Part shown: positions 1 through 6,239 of the stretch, piece after piece
Numbering within the stretch: position 1 is the first letter of the stretch
How the letters are laid out: every line of letters starts with the position of its first letter
NCBI GenBank assembly: GCA_023391375.1
Contig: JAEWBB010000019.1
Location: forward strand, 1 to 7,372
DNA from: Pseudomonadota bacterium
Lineage (GTDB): Bacteria > Pseudomonadota > Alphaproteobacteria > Sphingomonadales > Sphingomonadaceae
Reading direction: 5' to 3'
Length of the DNA: 7,372 nt
Notes under the pieces: generated by a model
Databases searched by the model: none
What the model saw: only the letters and a program-made list of their open reading frames with translations
Told to the model about the DNA's origin: nothing
Made by a program: the position numbers and the translations under genes

Positions 1-1
1 C

Positions 2-709
2 ACCGCAGGCGACTTCTCCGACTTTGCAGGCCCGCTGCGCATTCTTGAGGAGAACGGCGCGCCGAAGACCGACCTGCAGATGGGCCTCGGCTCGGGCGGC
101 TGGTTCAACCTGCGCAGCAAGCAAAGCTCGCTGTTCAAGGTGAACGAGGCGGGCAGTGCCGCGATGCTCCGTGACGGTCTCTGGGACCGCATCGAAGGTT
201 TCGCGATGCGCAACTCGGGCCAGGTGGCGACGCACACCAAGGGCACCGGCTCGGGCTATCTCGTCAACAACGCCTCGGGTTACGCGGTCGGTGCGACGCA
301 GATCGCGGTCGACACCGGCACCGGCACCATCGTGGCCGGCGACGTGATCACCTTCGCGGGTGACACCAACAAGTATGTCGTGGCCACGGCGCTTACGGGC
401 GGTGTGGTGACGATCGCCGCGCCTGGCCTGCGTCAGGCGGTGGCGGACAACGCCGCGATCACCGTCGGCAACAGCTACACCGCCAACCTCGCGTTCGCCC
501 GTAACGCCCTCGTCCTCGCCACGCGCCTTCCGGCGCTGCCGAAGGAAGGGGATAGCGCGGCCGACCGCACCACGATCCAGGACCCGGTGTCGGGCCTGAT
601 CTTCGAGGTGTCGCTGTACAAGCAGTACCGGCAGGTCCGGTATGAAATCGGCCTCGCTTGGGGCCAGAAGGCCGTGAAGTCGGAGCACATCTCGCTCCTG
701 ATCGGCTGA
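2..709 (+). CDS. Major capsid (coat) protein, P22 gp5-type, 5'-truncated by the window
   Basis: Forms the icosahedral shell of the phage head. The frame is open from base 2, so the start lies upstream; 235 C-terminal residues are visible. They read like the C-terminal part of the P22 coat family: a helical segment with NEAGSAAMLRDGLWDRIEGF (visible residues 48-67), then a glycine- and threonine-rich beta domain (about 95-157, including GDVITFAG) that matches the small beta-barrel insertion of these coats. The closing block is the most diagnostic: LAFARNALVLATRLPALP (163-180), DPVSGLIFEV, YKQYRQVRYE and GLAWGQKAVKSEHISLL. The internal ATG at 80 is not the start, because coding-quality sequence continues upstream of it. 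The gene heads the structural operon and is followed directly by a stem-loop. Family assignment is from recalled motif similarity; capsid function is highly likely. Confidence 0.82.
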   Translation, partial: TAGDFSDFAGPLRILEENGAPKTDLQMGLGSGGWFNLRSKQSSLFKVNEAGSAAMLRDGLWDRIEGFAMRNSGQVATHTKGTGSGYLVNNASGYAVGATQIAVDTGTGTIVAGDVITFAGDTNKYVVATALTGGVVTIAAPGLRQAVADNAAITVGNSYTANLAFARNALVLATRLPALPKEGDSAADRTTIQDPVSGLIFEVSLYKQYRQVRYEIGLAWGQKAVKSEHISLLIG

Positions 710-715
710 TGCACC

Positions 716-747
716 TGACGCCGGCGGGCGTGGGCTCGCCGGCGTCA
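716..747 (+). terminator. Perfect 11-bp stem-loop just after the coat gene
   Basis: Bases 716-726 (TGACGCCGGCG) are the exact reverse complement of 737-747, with a 10-base loop (727-736). It starts seven bases after the coat stop codon. No T-run follows, only CCTTCCCG, so it is not a textbook Rho-independent terminator. It may be a weak terminator, or a 3' hairpin that stabilises the highly expressed coat message and lowers expression of downstream genes. The structure is seen directly; its role is inferred. Confidence 0.6.
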
Positions 748-769
748 CCTTCCCGACTGAGAGGTGACC

Positions 770-1060
770 ATGTCCGATACCCTCGTCGCGATGACCCGCG
801 ACACCCCGCAATTCCCCAACGGCCCCGTGACCGCCGACGTTCACCCGTCCGAGGTGGCGGCCTATGCCGCGGCCGGCTGGTCGACGGGCCAGAGCGTTGA
901 GAGCGCTCCCGTCGTGGACGTGCCGCTCGACGAGCAGACGATCCAGCAGCTGCGCGCGACCGCCTCGGCGCTCGGGATCGAATTCACCCCGCGCACCAAG
1001 GCCGACCCGCTGCGCCAGATGATCCGCGAGGCGCAGACCGATGCCCCGGCGCAGGCGTGA
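770..1060 (+). CDS. Small phage protein with C-terminal HeH/LEM-like helical motif
   Basis: Encodes 96 aa of unknown function. ATG 770 is chosen because GAGAGG (759-764) is a good ribosome binding site five bases upstream; the GTG at 764 lies inside that site. Two segments stand out. VHPSEVAAYAAAGW (residues 24-37) resembles the 'HPxEVxxYxxAGW' motif I recall from small proteins encoded beside phage coat genes. The C-terminal LDEQTIQQLRATASALGI followed by RTKADPLRQMI (53-85) has the pattern of helix-extended-loop-helix (HeH/LEM, Rho-N-like) motifs. The linker between them is rich in Ser, Val and Pro. Its place after the coat gene suggests a head-associated or assembly role, but no function can be assigned from sequence alone. 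Confidence 0.8.
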   Translation: MSDTLVAMTRDTPQFPNGPVTADVHPSEVAAYAAAGWSTGQSVESAPVVDVPLDEQTIQQLRATASALGIEFTPRTKADPLRQMIREAQTDAPAQA

Positions 1061-1265
1061 AGCGGCGCCCGCCGTCCAAGCGGCCGTGCCGGCCCATCCG
1101 CCCGCCGGCGAGCCGCCGCTTGCCATTGGGCCGGACGGCAAGGTCGCGGTGATGCGGCGCCAGGACCGCTTCCGCGTCCGCCTGACGCCGGCGGAATGGG
1201 CCGAGATCAACGCCGGCTATCCCGGCGAGTATGTGCTGATCCCCGACCGTAAAGGACCCCGCTGA
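1041..1265 (+). CDS. Hypothetical phage protein (74 aa)
   Basis: I do not recognise this protein. The ATG at 1041 lies inside the end of the previous gene (20-base overlap, different frame), with CGAGG (1027-1031) nine bases upstream as a plausible binding site. The N-terminal 25 residues are rich in Arg, Ala and Pro and look disordered. The rest (GPDGKVAVMRRQDRFRVRL, then TPAEWAEINAGYPGEYVLIPD) looks like a small folded beta/alpha unit. An internal ATG at 1152 would give only the last 37 residues and has no better binding site. The stop TGA shares its A with the ATG of the next gene, so translation is probably coupled. It could belong to the spike cassette that follows. Confidence 0.65.
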   Translation: MPRRRREAAPAVQAAVPAHPPAGEPPLAIGPDGKVAVMRRQDRFRVRLTPAEWAEINAGYPGEYVLIPDRKGPR

Positions 1266-1513
1266 TGGCCGATGCGCCCTCCACCACGCTCGAAGGGCCG
1301 GCGGTCGACTGGGAGGCGGCGGTGTTCGACACGCCGCTCGCCCGCGTGCCCCGTGGCCTCCACCTCAATGCGGCCGGCGACGTGACCGTCGTCAGCCACG
1401 ACGGGTCGGTGGTGACGATGACGCTGACGGCCGGCCAGCATGCGCTCCGCCCGGTCCGGATCAACAGCTCGGGCACCACCCTGCTCGCGGCGCAGATCAT
1501 CCTGCTGTTCTGA
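1265..1513 (+). CDS. Probable head-spike base protein, RCAP_Rcc01079-like
   Basis: Encodes 82 aa. The core (about residues 21-82) follows the pattern I recall for the 'spike base protein, RCAP_Rcc01079 family': FDTPLARVPRGLHLNAAGDV, then VVSHDGSVVTMTL, TAG, a VRI strand, and GTT with a hydrophobic end (LLAAQIILLF). In the Rhodobacter capsulatus gene transfer agent, Rcc01079 (GhsA) is the base of spikes on the capsid and holds the Rcc01080 (GhsB) fibre, which helps attachment to the recipient's capsule. The fold should be a small all-beta domain. Both ends overlap neighbouring genes by one base (TGATG), so the cassette is translationally coupled. The gene lies about 0.55 kb after the coat gene, which fits a capsid-bound spike. 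Family assignment is by pattern recall and needs a profile search. Confidence 0.6.
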   Translation: MADAPSTTLEGPAVDWEAAVFDTPLARVPRGLHLNAAGDVTVVSHDGSVVTMTLTAGQHALRPVRINSSGTTLLAAQIILLF

Positions 1514-1710
1514 TGGTGGTCGTGCTTGTCCTCGGCGGCGGGCTGCGGCTTGGAAGCCGCGCGTCCGTCGCCGGCGCCCCCGCACCAGCGGCTAGCCCGA
1601 CGCTGCTGCTGACCTCGTCCGACGAACTCGACGCCCCTGCGGCCCTACTGCTGTCCGGCGACATGACCGACGGCGACGACCGGCTGCTGCTCTCGGGAGA
1701 CATGGCATAA
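1513..1710 (+). CDS. Small protein with repeated LLLSGDM peptide
   Basis: Encodes 65 aa between the spike-base and fibre genes, overlapping each by one base (TGATG before, TAATG after). The N-terminus is hydrophobic and glycine-rich (MVVVLVLGGG), followed by an Ala/Pro-rich linker and a C-terminal repeat region. LLLSGDM occurs exactly twice (residues 45-51 and 58-64), with a looser third copy, LLLTSSDEL, at 31-39. The two exact copies differ at four of seven codons, all synonymously, so the peptide rather than the DNA appears to be conserved; this is good evidence of a real gene. Short phage proteins with L-rich 'LLLE-G'-like repeats occur near fibre genes and may form a small beta-repeat connector. 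The function is unknown; the N-terminus is too short and ambiguous to call a membrane segment or signal peptide. Confidence 0.65.
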   Translation: MVVVLVLGGGLRLGSRASVAGAPAPAASPTLLLTSSDELDAPAALLLSGDMTDGDDRLLLSGDMA

Positions 1711-2285
1711 TGGCTGACAAGAACACCAGTGCCCTGACCGCTGCGGGCGCGCTTGGCGGCACCGAACTCATCCACCTCGTCGATGCCTCGGGCAACAGCC
1801 GCAAGCTGACGCTCTCGGCGCTCAAGACCTTCATCAACACCGACCCGACCACTGTGCCGTCAAGCGTGCCCTATCGCGGGGCGCGGGTGAAGCGCACGAA
1901 TAACCTGGCGATCACGTCAGGCGTGTCGACGGTGGTGGCGTGGGAAGCCAAGGACCGCGACACCGACAGCATCTGGTCGGCCGGCGCGCCTACCCGCCTG
2001 ACCGTGCCGACCGGCGTCACCAAGGTGCGACTGCGCGGCGCGGCGCGCTGGGCCGCATCAGGGGCGGTGCGGCAAATCCTCTTCGCCAAGAACGGCAGTT
2101 CGGCTTTCGCCGGCAACGCCGCGCTCAACGTGCCCTCGTCGCAGGATTTGGCCGTGCAGACCGACGTCCTCGACGTCGTGGCTGGCGAATATTTCGAGAT
2201 GACGCTGTTCCATAGCGACGGTGCCGCCGCCACGCTGTCGGCGCATGACCGCACCTGGTTTGCGCTCGAGATCGTTCAGGGCTGA
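1710..2285 (+). CDS. Fibre-like protein with jelly-roll-like C-terminal domain
   Basis: Encodes 191 aa. The N-terminal segment (residues 1-42, including LTAAGALGGTELIHLVDASG and LTLSALKTFI) matches a short anchoring element common at the start of phage fibre or appendage proteins. After a linker, residues about 60-190 alternate short beta strands: an RTNNLAI strand, RLTVPTGVTKVRLRGAARW (96-114), a QILFAKNG strand, VVAGEYFEMTLFH (156-168) and a closing TWFALEIVQG. This is the strand pattern of C1q/TNF-like jelly rolls, which trimerise and often bind receptors. The gene starts on the TAATG overlap and ends two bases before the protease gene. Its position in the head region, beside a spike-base homologue, makes a head fibre plausible; a tail or side fibre is the alternative. 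Confidence 0.7.
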   Translation: MADKNTSALTAAGALGGTELIHLVDASGNSRKLTLSALKTFINTDPTTVPSSVPYRGARVKRTNNLAITSGVSTVVAWEAKDRDTDSIWSAGAPTRLTVPTGVTKVRLRGAARWAASGAVRQILFAKNGSSAFAGNAALNVPSSQDLAVQTDVLDVVAGEYFEMTLFHSDGAAATLSAHDRTWFALEIVQG

Positions 2286-2287
2286 CG

Positions 2288-3460
2288 ATGGGCGTCCTCG
2301 TCGTCATCACGTCCGAGCAGGACCGCGACGCCTTCGTGGCAGCACTCACGGCCGCAGGCTTGGCATTCGACGAGTTCGATAACCTGCCGCAACACTTCCA
2401 CGTCCGCGCCGTCGATGTCGAGTCGCTGCCCGACCTGCCGGGCGTGGCCTCGGTCGAGCCCGATGACACGCCGGTCAGCCTCGCCGCACCGCAGGCGCTG
2501 ACGGTCGCCAAGGACTTCTCAGGGGCCAACTGGGGGCTGGCGCGGATCATTCGCCGCAAGGCGCCGTGGTGGAAGCGTCAACTCGACGCGTCGTTGCCGC
2601 TCGCCACCAGCTATGATTGCTTCCGCGACGGCACGGGCGTCGACGTCTACCTGTTCGACAGCGGTACCCGTCTGGCGCACGAGCAGTTCGGCGGTCGCGC
2701 CACCAACGTCTACGAATATTTCAGTTCGCTCGGCACAGGCGATGACTTCGGTCACGGCACGCAATGCGCGGCGCTGGCGGGAGGGGCAACGGTCGGCCCG
2801 GCGCGCGGGGCGCTGCTGTGGTCGTTCAAGTGCGTCAACAGCGGTGGCGGCGCCGACGTCACCAGCATCACCACCGCGATCAACCAGGCGATCAGTCACT
2901 ATAACGGGCGCTCGGGGACCAATCGGCCGGCCGTCGCCAACTTTTCGCTCGCGCTCGCCAGCACCTCGGTCGCCACCGCCGTTGCCGCACTGATCGATGC
3001 TGGTATTGTCGTCTGCGCGGCGGCGGCGAACAATCTGGCCGACCTCGCGACCATCGATGTCTATCCGGCCGAGGCGGCGGACACGATCTGCTGCGGCGGC
3101 ATCGGCCCGGCCGACATCCCCTATTTCGCTACGGCCGACGGCTCGAACTATGGCACGCGCATCGACGTTTCAGCCCCGGCGCAGTGCATCTACACCGCGA
3201 CGAACACCTCGAATGCGGCCTACCTCGTTCATCGGGGCACGTCGTACGCGTCGCCGCTCACTGCGGGGGCGGTCGCCTGCGTGTTGCAGGGGCATGGCCG
3301 GCTGACCGGGCGAAGCCAGGTGCAGCAGGTACGCCAGCACATCATCAATACCGCGACCACAGGCGAGCTGACCAATCCGGCGGGCTGGGGCATTACGTTG
3401 CCCGACCGCATCCTCTACCTCGACCCGTCCGAAACCTTCACGCCGCTGGTGCTGAGCTAG
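2288..3460 (+). CDS. Subtilisin-family (S8) serine protease within the virion gene cluster
   Basis: Encodes 390 aa with a complete subtilase catalytic set: Asp124 in LFDSGT, His156 in DDFGHGTQ, the oxyanion-hole Asn248 in CAAAANN, and Ser319 in GTSYASPLTAGAVA. Residues 1 to about 65 (VLVVITSEQDRDAFVAAL, then a short beta/alpha stretch ending GVASVEPDD) resemble the I9 propeptide that folds subtilases and is cleaved off autocatalytically. No signal peptide is visible, so export by the Sec route is unlikely. The product may be assembled into the virion or act in the cytoplasm. Eight cysteines (111, 160, 182, 243, 268, 269, 300, 331) are many for a phage structural protein. Known phage prohead proteases usually belong to other families (ClpP-, S49- or herpesvirus-like), so a maturation role is possible but not the default. 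The fibre gene upstream suggests a surface-exposed enzyme acting on host-surface protein. Confidence 0.9.
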   Translation: MGVLVVITSEQDRDAFVAALTAAGLAFDEFDNLPQHFHVRAVDVESLPDLPGVASVEPDDTPVSLAAPQALTVAKDFSGANWGLARIIRRKAPWWKRQLDASLPLATSYDCFRDGTGVDVYLFDSGTRLAHEQFGGRATNVYEYFSSLGTGDDFGHGTQCAALAGGATVGPARGALLWSFKCVNSGGGADVTSITTAINQAISHYNGRSGTNRPAVANFSLALASTSVATAVAALIDAGIVVCAAAANNLADLATIDVYPAEAADTICCGGIGPADIPYFATADGSNYGTRIDVSAPAQCIYTATNTSNAAYLVHRGTSYASPLTAGAVACVLQGHGRLTGRSQVQQVRQHIINTATTGELTNPAGWGITLPDRILYLDPSETFTPLVLS

Positions 3461-3469
3461 GGAGGTCAT

Positions 3470-3997
3470 ATGGCTCTGACCCTTGAGGACGGCACCGCCC
3501 GCGCGGACGCCGACAGCTACGCCTCGGTCGCCGACCTGCGCAGCTATGCCGACGCGCGCGGGATCACCGTACCCACCGATGACAGCGCGTGCGAGGCGCT
3601 GCTGCGCGAGGCGTTCGAATATCTGACCTTCGCCTATCGCTGGGCCGGCACCCCGGTAAGCGACGACCAGGCCGGGGCCTTTCCGCGGCTCGACGTGCCG
3701 AGCCCCACCGGGGGCTATTACGCCGCCACCGCCATCCCGGCGGTCGTCAAGCGCGCGCAGCTGCTGCTGGCGCTGCAGGCGCAATCGGGGAGCCTGCTCG
3801 TGCCCACCGCTTCGACCAACGGCGCGGTGACGAAGGAGTCGGTCAAGGTCGGCCCGATCGAGCGCTCCACCGAGTACAAGGTCGAAAGCGCCACTGCCGC
3901 GGTCGGCCGCTTCCCGCAGGTCGATGCCCTGCTCGCCTCGTTGGCGGCGATCGAGACCGGCAAGGGCTTCAGCGCCTTGCGGCTGGCGCGGTCATGA
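3470..3997 (+). CDS. Head-tail connector, DnaT-like family adaptor
   Basis: Encodes 175 aa. The opening MALTLEDGTARADADSYASV followed by ADLRSYADARG is the signature I recall for the phage family labelled 'putative DnaT-like ssDNA-binding protein', whose members lie in the connector position next to head-closure genes and probably act as adaptors under the portal. The helical part (about residues 40-60, LLREAFEYLTFAYRWAG) and the later LLLALQAQSGSLL fit the all-helical adaptor fold. The gene has the strongest ribosome binding site in the window, GGGAGGT at 3460-3466, four bases from ATG 3470, directly after the protease stop. It therefore restarts translation independently of the cassette upstream. 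Its last four bases overlap the next start (ATGA). The DnaT label is only historical; a replication role is unlikely in this context. Confidence 0.8.
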   Translation: MALTLEDGTARADADSYASVADLRSYADARGITVPTDDSACEALLREAFEYLTFAYRWAGTPVSDDQAGAFPRLDVPSPTGGYYAATAIPAVVKRAQLLLALQAQSGSLLVPTASTNGAVTKESVKVGPIERSTEYKVESATAAVGRFPQVDALLASLAAIETGKGFSALRLARS

Positions 3998-4371
3998 CGC
4001 TGTTCACCGAGCTGCGGCAGACCGCGGCCGAGCTCCTCGACGAGTTCGGCGAGGATGTCGTTATCCGCCGTCCGGCCGGCACGCTCGATCCGGCGACACT
4101 GCGCGTCGATACCACGGCGACGCTGACCCAGACGCTCCGGGGCACGCTGTCGTCGGCGGGCGACAGAAGGCTGCCCGACAGCTTCACCCGCACGTTCGAG
4201 CGGCTGGCCTATTGTTCCGCTGCCGCCACGTCCGGCACCGAGTTCGAGCCGCAGGTCGGCGATGTGGTCGAGGCCGAAGACCAGGCCTGGGCGATTGCCC
4301 GCGACGGCATCCTGATCGAGAAGCGGCAGGGGGTGCGCATCCTCTACACGCTGGCGCTGGTGCGGGCATGA
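3994..4371 (+). CDS. Probable head-closure / head-tail joining protein
   Basis: Encodes 125 aa. The start is ATG 3994, placed in the ATGA overlap with the adaptor gene; the frame stays open further upstream only as a shadow of that gene. The sequence starts with a helix (LFTELRQTAAELLDEFG), then VVIRRPAGTLDPATL, a variable middle, and a C-terminal beta unit: EPQVGDVVEAEDQAWAIARD, then a strand and VRILYTLALVRA. This arrangement, with a 'GDxV...W' turn and paired final strands, fits small head-closure proteins (SPP1 gp16 or lambda gpFII-like beta-barrels) that plug the connector and dock the tail. Synteny (adaptor before, gp10-like after) supports this more than sequence motifs do. It ends on another ATGA overlap. 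Confidence 0.65.
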   Translation: MTLFTELRQTAAELLDEFGEDVVIRRPAGTLDPATLRVDTTATLTQTLRGTLSSAGDRRLPDSFTRTFERLAYCSAAATSGTEFEPQVGDVVEAEDQAWAIARDGILIEKRQGVRILYTLALVRA

Positions 4372-4754
4372 CGCTGCGCAACTTTACCCTTGCCATCGAC
4401 CGCTTCGTCGATCGGACGATTCCGGAGAAGCACTTGCAGCTGCAGCGCGCCGTCGCGCTCCAGATCCTGAGCGGCGTGGTGATGAAGACCCCGGTCGATA
4501 CCGGCCGGGCGCGCGGCAACTGGCAGGTGACGATCGGGGCGCCGGCGACCTCGGCGCGGCTGGTGGCCGACAAGGCCGGAGCGGCGACGATCAGCGAAGG
4601 GCTGGGCCAGCTTTCCGGCGCGCAGCCGTTCGGGGTGATCCACGTCGGCAACAACGTCGCCTACATCGGCAAGCTCGAAGAGGGCCACTCGAAGCAGGCC
4701 CCGGCGGGCATGCTGGCGATCACGCTGGCGGAAGTGGAGGCACAGTTCCAATGA
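4368..4754 (+). CDS. HK97 gp10-like tail-completion / neck protein
   Basis: Encodes 128 aa. The motif KTPVDTGRARGNWQVTIG (residues about 39-56) is typical of the HK97 gp10-like family, as is the later VAYIGKLEEGHSKQAPAGM (about 97-115), in which a 'Y...LE.GxS.QAP.G' pattern closes the domain. Members act at the head-tail interface during tail completion, between the head-closure and tail-terminator genes, exactly the position here. The start ATG 4368 overlaps the previous stop (ATGA), and the end overlaps the next start in the same way. The length is normal for the family, and the protein looks complete. Confidence 0.78.
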   Translation: MTLRNFTLAIDRFVDRTIPEKHLQLQRAVALQILSGVVMKTPVDTGRARGNWQVTIGAPATSARLVADKAGAATISEGLGQLSGAQPFGVIHVGNNVAYIGKLEEGHSKQAPAGMLAITLAEVEAQFQ

Positions 4755-5152
4755 GCCGCCCCGCCATCGTCCAGCAACTCGAAACCGTGCTCGCAGAATA
4801 TGACCCGACCCTTGCGGTCCAGCTCGACCCCAACGCGCCGTTCACCCCGCCCGAGAACGAACATTGGGTGCGGCTTACGTTCGGCGAGGGCGATGAACGC
4901 CAAGCCGCCGTCGGCGGGGACACCGCGCCGTACCGCCGCCCGCTGCTCGCCTTCGTCGATGCCTTCGCCCCGGCCGGGGTGGGCACCGGCGAGGTGATCG
5001 CCATCATCGCCGCTGTCCGGACCGGCTTCCGCCGGTTCTCGGGCGCGGGGTTTCGCTGGTGGAAGTTCCGCGCCGGGCCGGAAGGGCCCGACCCCTATGG
5101 CCGCTACCGCCAGCAGCTGATTATCCAGTTCACCCTCACCGAGCGCGCTTAA
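4751..5152 (+). CDS. Tail terminator-like protein
   Basis: Encodes 133 aa. It opens with a helix (IVQQLETVLAEYD), followed by a proline-rich strand (LDPNAPFTPPENEHWVRLTF), matching the start of small phage tail terminator proteins (DUF4128/gpU-like), where an N-terminal helix is followed by 'PF.PP....W.R....'. A glycine-rich loop (about 44-58) and a C-terminal block WWKFRAGPEGPDPYGRYRQQ (96-115) with a final strand (LIIQFTLTE) complete the alpha/beta unit. Such proteins cap the tail tube when it reaches full length and join it to the head. The gene closes the four-gene connector operon (ATGA overlap at 4751) and is followed by a terminator-like hairpin. Confidence 0.75.
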   Translation: MSRPAIVQQLETVLAEYDPTLAVQLDPNAPFTPPENEHWVRLTFGEGDERQAAVGGDTAPYRRPLLAFVDAFAPAGVGTGEVIAIIAAVRTGFRRFSGAGFRWWKFRAGPEGPDPYGRYRQQLIIQFTLTERA

Positions 5153-5194
5153 CGCCCGCTCGTCCCTGATTCCGGCCCCGAGCCGGTGCATCCG

Positions 5195-5220
5195 GCCCGC
5201 CCTCATACGGCGGGCTTTTT
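5195..5220 (+). terminator. Rho-independent terminator before the tail tube gene
   Basis: GCCCGCC (5195-5201) pairs with GGCGGGC (5209-5215) across a seven-base loop, followed at once by TTTTT (5216-5220). This is the only hairpin in the window with the classic T-run. A weaker five-bp hairpin (CCGGC 5172-5176 with GCCGG 5182-5186) lies just upstream. No promoter is recognisable in the 84-base gap, and the tail tube ribosome binding site starts only six bases after the T-run. Downstream expression therefore presumably relies on read-through or antitermination. Confidence 0.7.
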
Positions 5221-5236
5221 CCGTTGGAGAAAACCC

Positions 5237-6157
5237 ATGGCCGAAACCAGCTCGGGCCGGCTCGCCTTCATCAAGGAGGTCACCCCCGGCGTCACGCCCG
5301 CTACGCCTGCGTTCAACCAGATCGACTTCACGCAGGAAAACCTGAAGCTCAACAAGTCGAACGTCCGTTCGAACTCGGTGACGCCGCAGCGCGTCGTCGC
5401 CGCCTCGCGCGGCACCTCGAAGGACGTGGGCCAGGGCTTCACGCACGAACTCGTCTACGGCCCCGAGGTCGACCTGCTGTTCCAGGCGCTGATGGGCAAC
5501 GCCTATTCGTCGAACATCGCCAAGGCCGGCGGTTCGGTGGTCGATTACTTCAGCTTCGAGCGCAAGATCTCGGCGAGCATGTTCCGGCGCTTCGTCAAGT
5601 GCCGCATGGGCACGCTCGACCTCAACATCACGCCCGAGCAATACATCACCGCGCAGTGGGGCGTGGTCGGCGCCTCGCTGGTCACCGGCACCAGCCAGAT
5701 CACCGGCGCGACCTATGCGGCGCCGTCGTCCGAGATCAAGCTCACCGCGCTCGATGTTGCCTCGATCACGCTCGGCAACGGGCTGACCGGCAGCTTCGAC
5801 TTCGAAGGCCTGACCCTGAAGGTCGACAACAACCTGACGCCGTCGAAGCGCATCGGGCCCGACTCGGTGCGCGGCGTTCGCGCCGGCCAGTGCGTCGTGA
5901 CCGGCCAGATGCGGGTCTACATCGACGACAACGCCTTTGCCGACGCCTTCAACACCGACACGACCTTCAGCTTCGAGGTCGAGGTCGGCGACGGCGGCAA
6001 CGGCTATATCTTCCGCGGCGAGAAGACCGCGATCACCGGCTACGACGACGGCAACCCGGGCAATGCCCAGGAGTTCGTCGCCACCGTCGATTTCGAGTGC
6101 GTGCTCGACGACACGGCCGGCACCTCCTTCTCGATCGAGAAGGTTTCGGCGGGCTGA
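5237..6157 (+). CDS. Phage tail tube protein
   Basis: Encodes 306 aa. The opening GRLAFIKEVTPGVTPATPAF and the following FTQENLKLNKSNVRSNSVTP closely match the phage tail tube family (Phage_tube_2 type), which polymerises into the inner channel of the tail. The mid region (about 180-235: SITLGNGLTGSFDFEGLTL, then GPDSVRGVRAGQCVVTGQM) and the C-terminal strands show the expected repeated beta-sheet character. ATG 5237 is chosen because GGAG (5226-5229) is eight bases upstream; an in-frame GTG at 5186 would place the terminator hairpin inside the coding sequence. No tail sheath gene precedes it, which points to a non-contractile tail. It is expected to be among the most highly expressed genes here, and hairpins flank it on both sides. 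Confidence 0.87.
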   Translation: MAETSSGRLAFIKEVTPGVTPATPAFNQIDFTQENLKLNKSNVRSNSVTPQRVVAASRGTSKDVGQGFTHELVYGPEVDLLFQALMGNAYSSNIAKAGGSVVDYFSFERKISASMFRRFVKCRMGTLDLNITPEQYITAQWGVVGASLVTGTSQITGATYAAPSSEIKLTALDVASITLGNGLTGSFDFEGLTLKVDNNLTPSKRIGPDSVRGVRAGQCVVTGQMRVYIDDNAFADAFNTDTTFSFEVEVGDGGNGYIFRGEKTAITGYDDGNPGNAQEFVATVDFECVLDDTAGTSFSIEKVSAG

Positions 6158-6200
6158 GCCGGCGTACCCGACCTGTAATCTCGAAACTCCGCGCGTGAGC

Positions 6201-6239
6201 GTGCCGGGCCTGCCTTCGTCGGGTGGGCGGGTCCGGCAC
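6201..6239 (+). other. Long imperfect stem-loop between tail tube and chaperone genes
   Basis: Bases 6201-6214 pair with 6226-6239 to form a 14-bp stem (12 Watson-Crick pairs and two G-U pairs, 6208/6232 and 6211/6229) with an 11-base loop. The outer seven pairs are GTGCCGG with CCGGCAC. It occupies the middle of the 117-base gap 6158-6274, which otherwise holds no gene. No T-run follows, so it is more likely a message-stabilising or attenuating element, keeping tail tube expression high and chaperone expression low, than a true terminator. Confidence 0.6.

Noticed and set aside
3589..4371. 260-codon version of the head-closure gene starting upstream
   Set aside because: The first 135 codons are an out-of-frame shadow of the DnaT-like adaptor gene; ATG 3994 in an ATGA overlap fits the pattern of the neighbours.
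5186..5236. Upstream GTG start for the tail tube protein
   Set aside because: It would translate through the terminator hairpin, whereas ATG 5237 has GGAG at proper spacing and begins the family's usual N-terminus.
5224..6198. 324-codon plus-strand frame overlapping the tail tube gene
   Set aside because: It is a shadow rich in Arg, His and Gly, within the frame of a recognisable tail tube protein.
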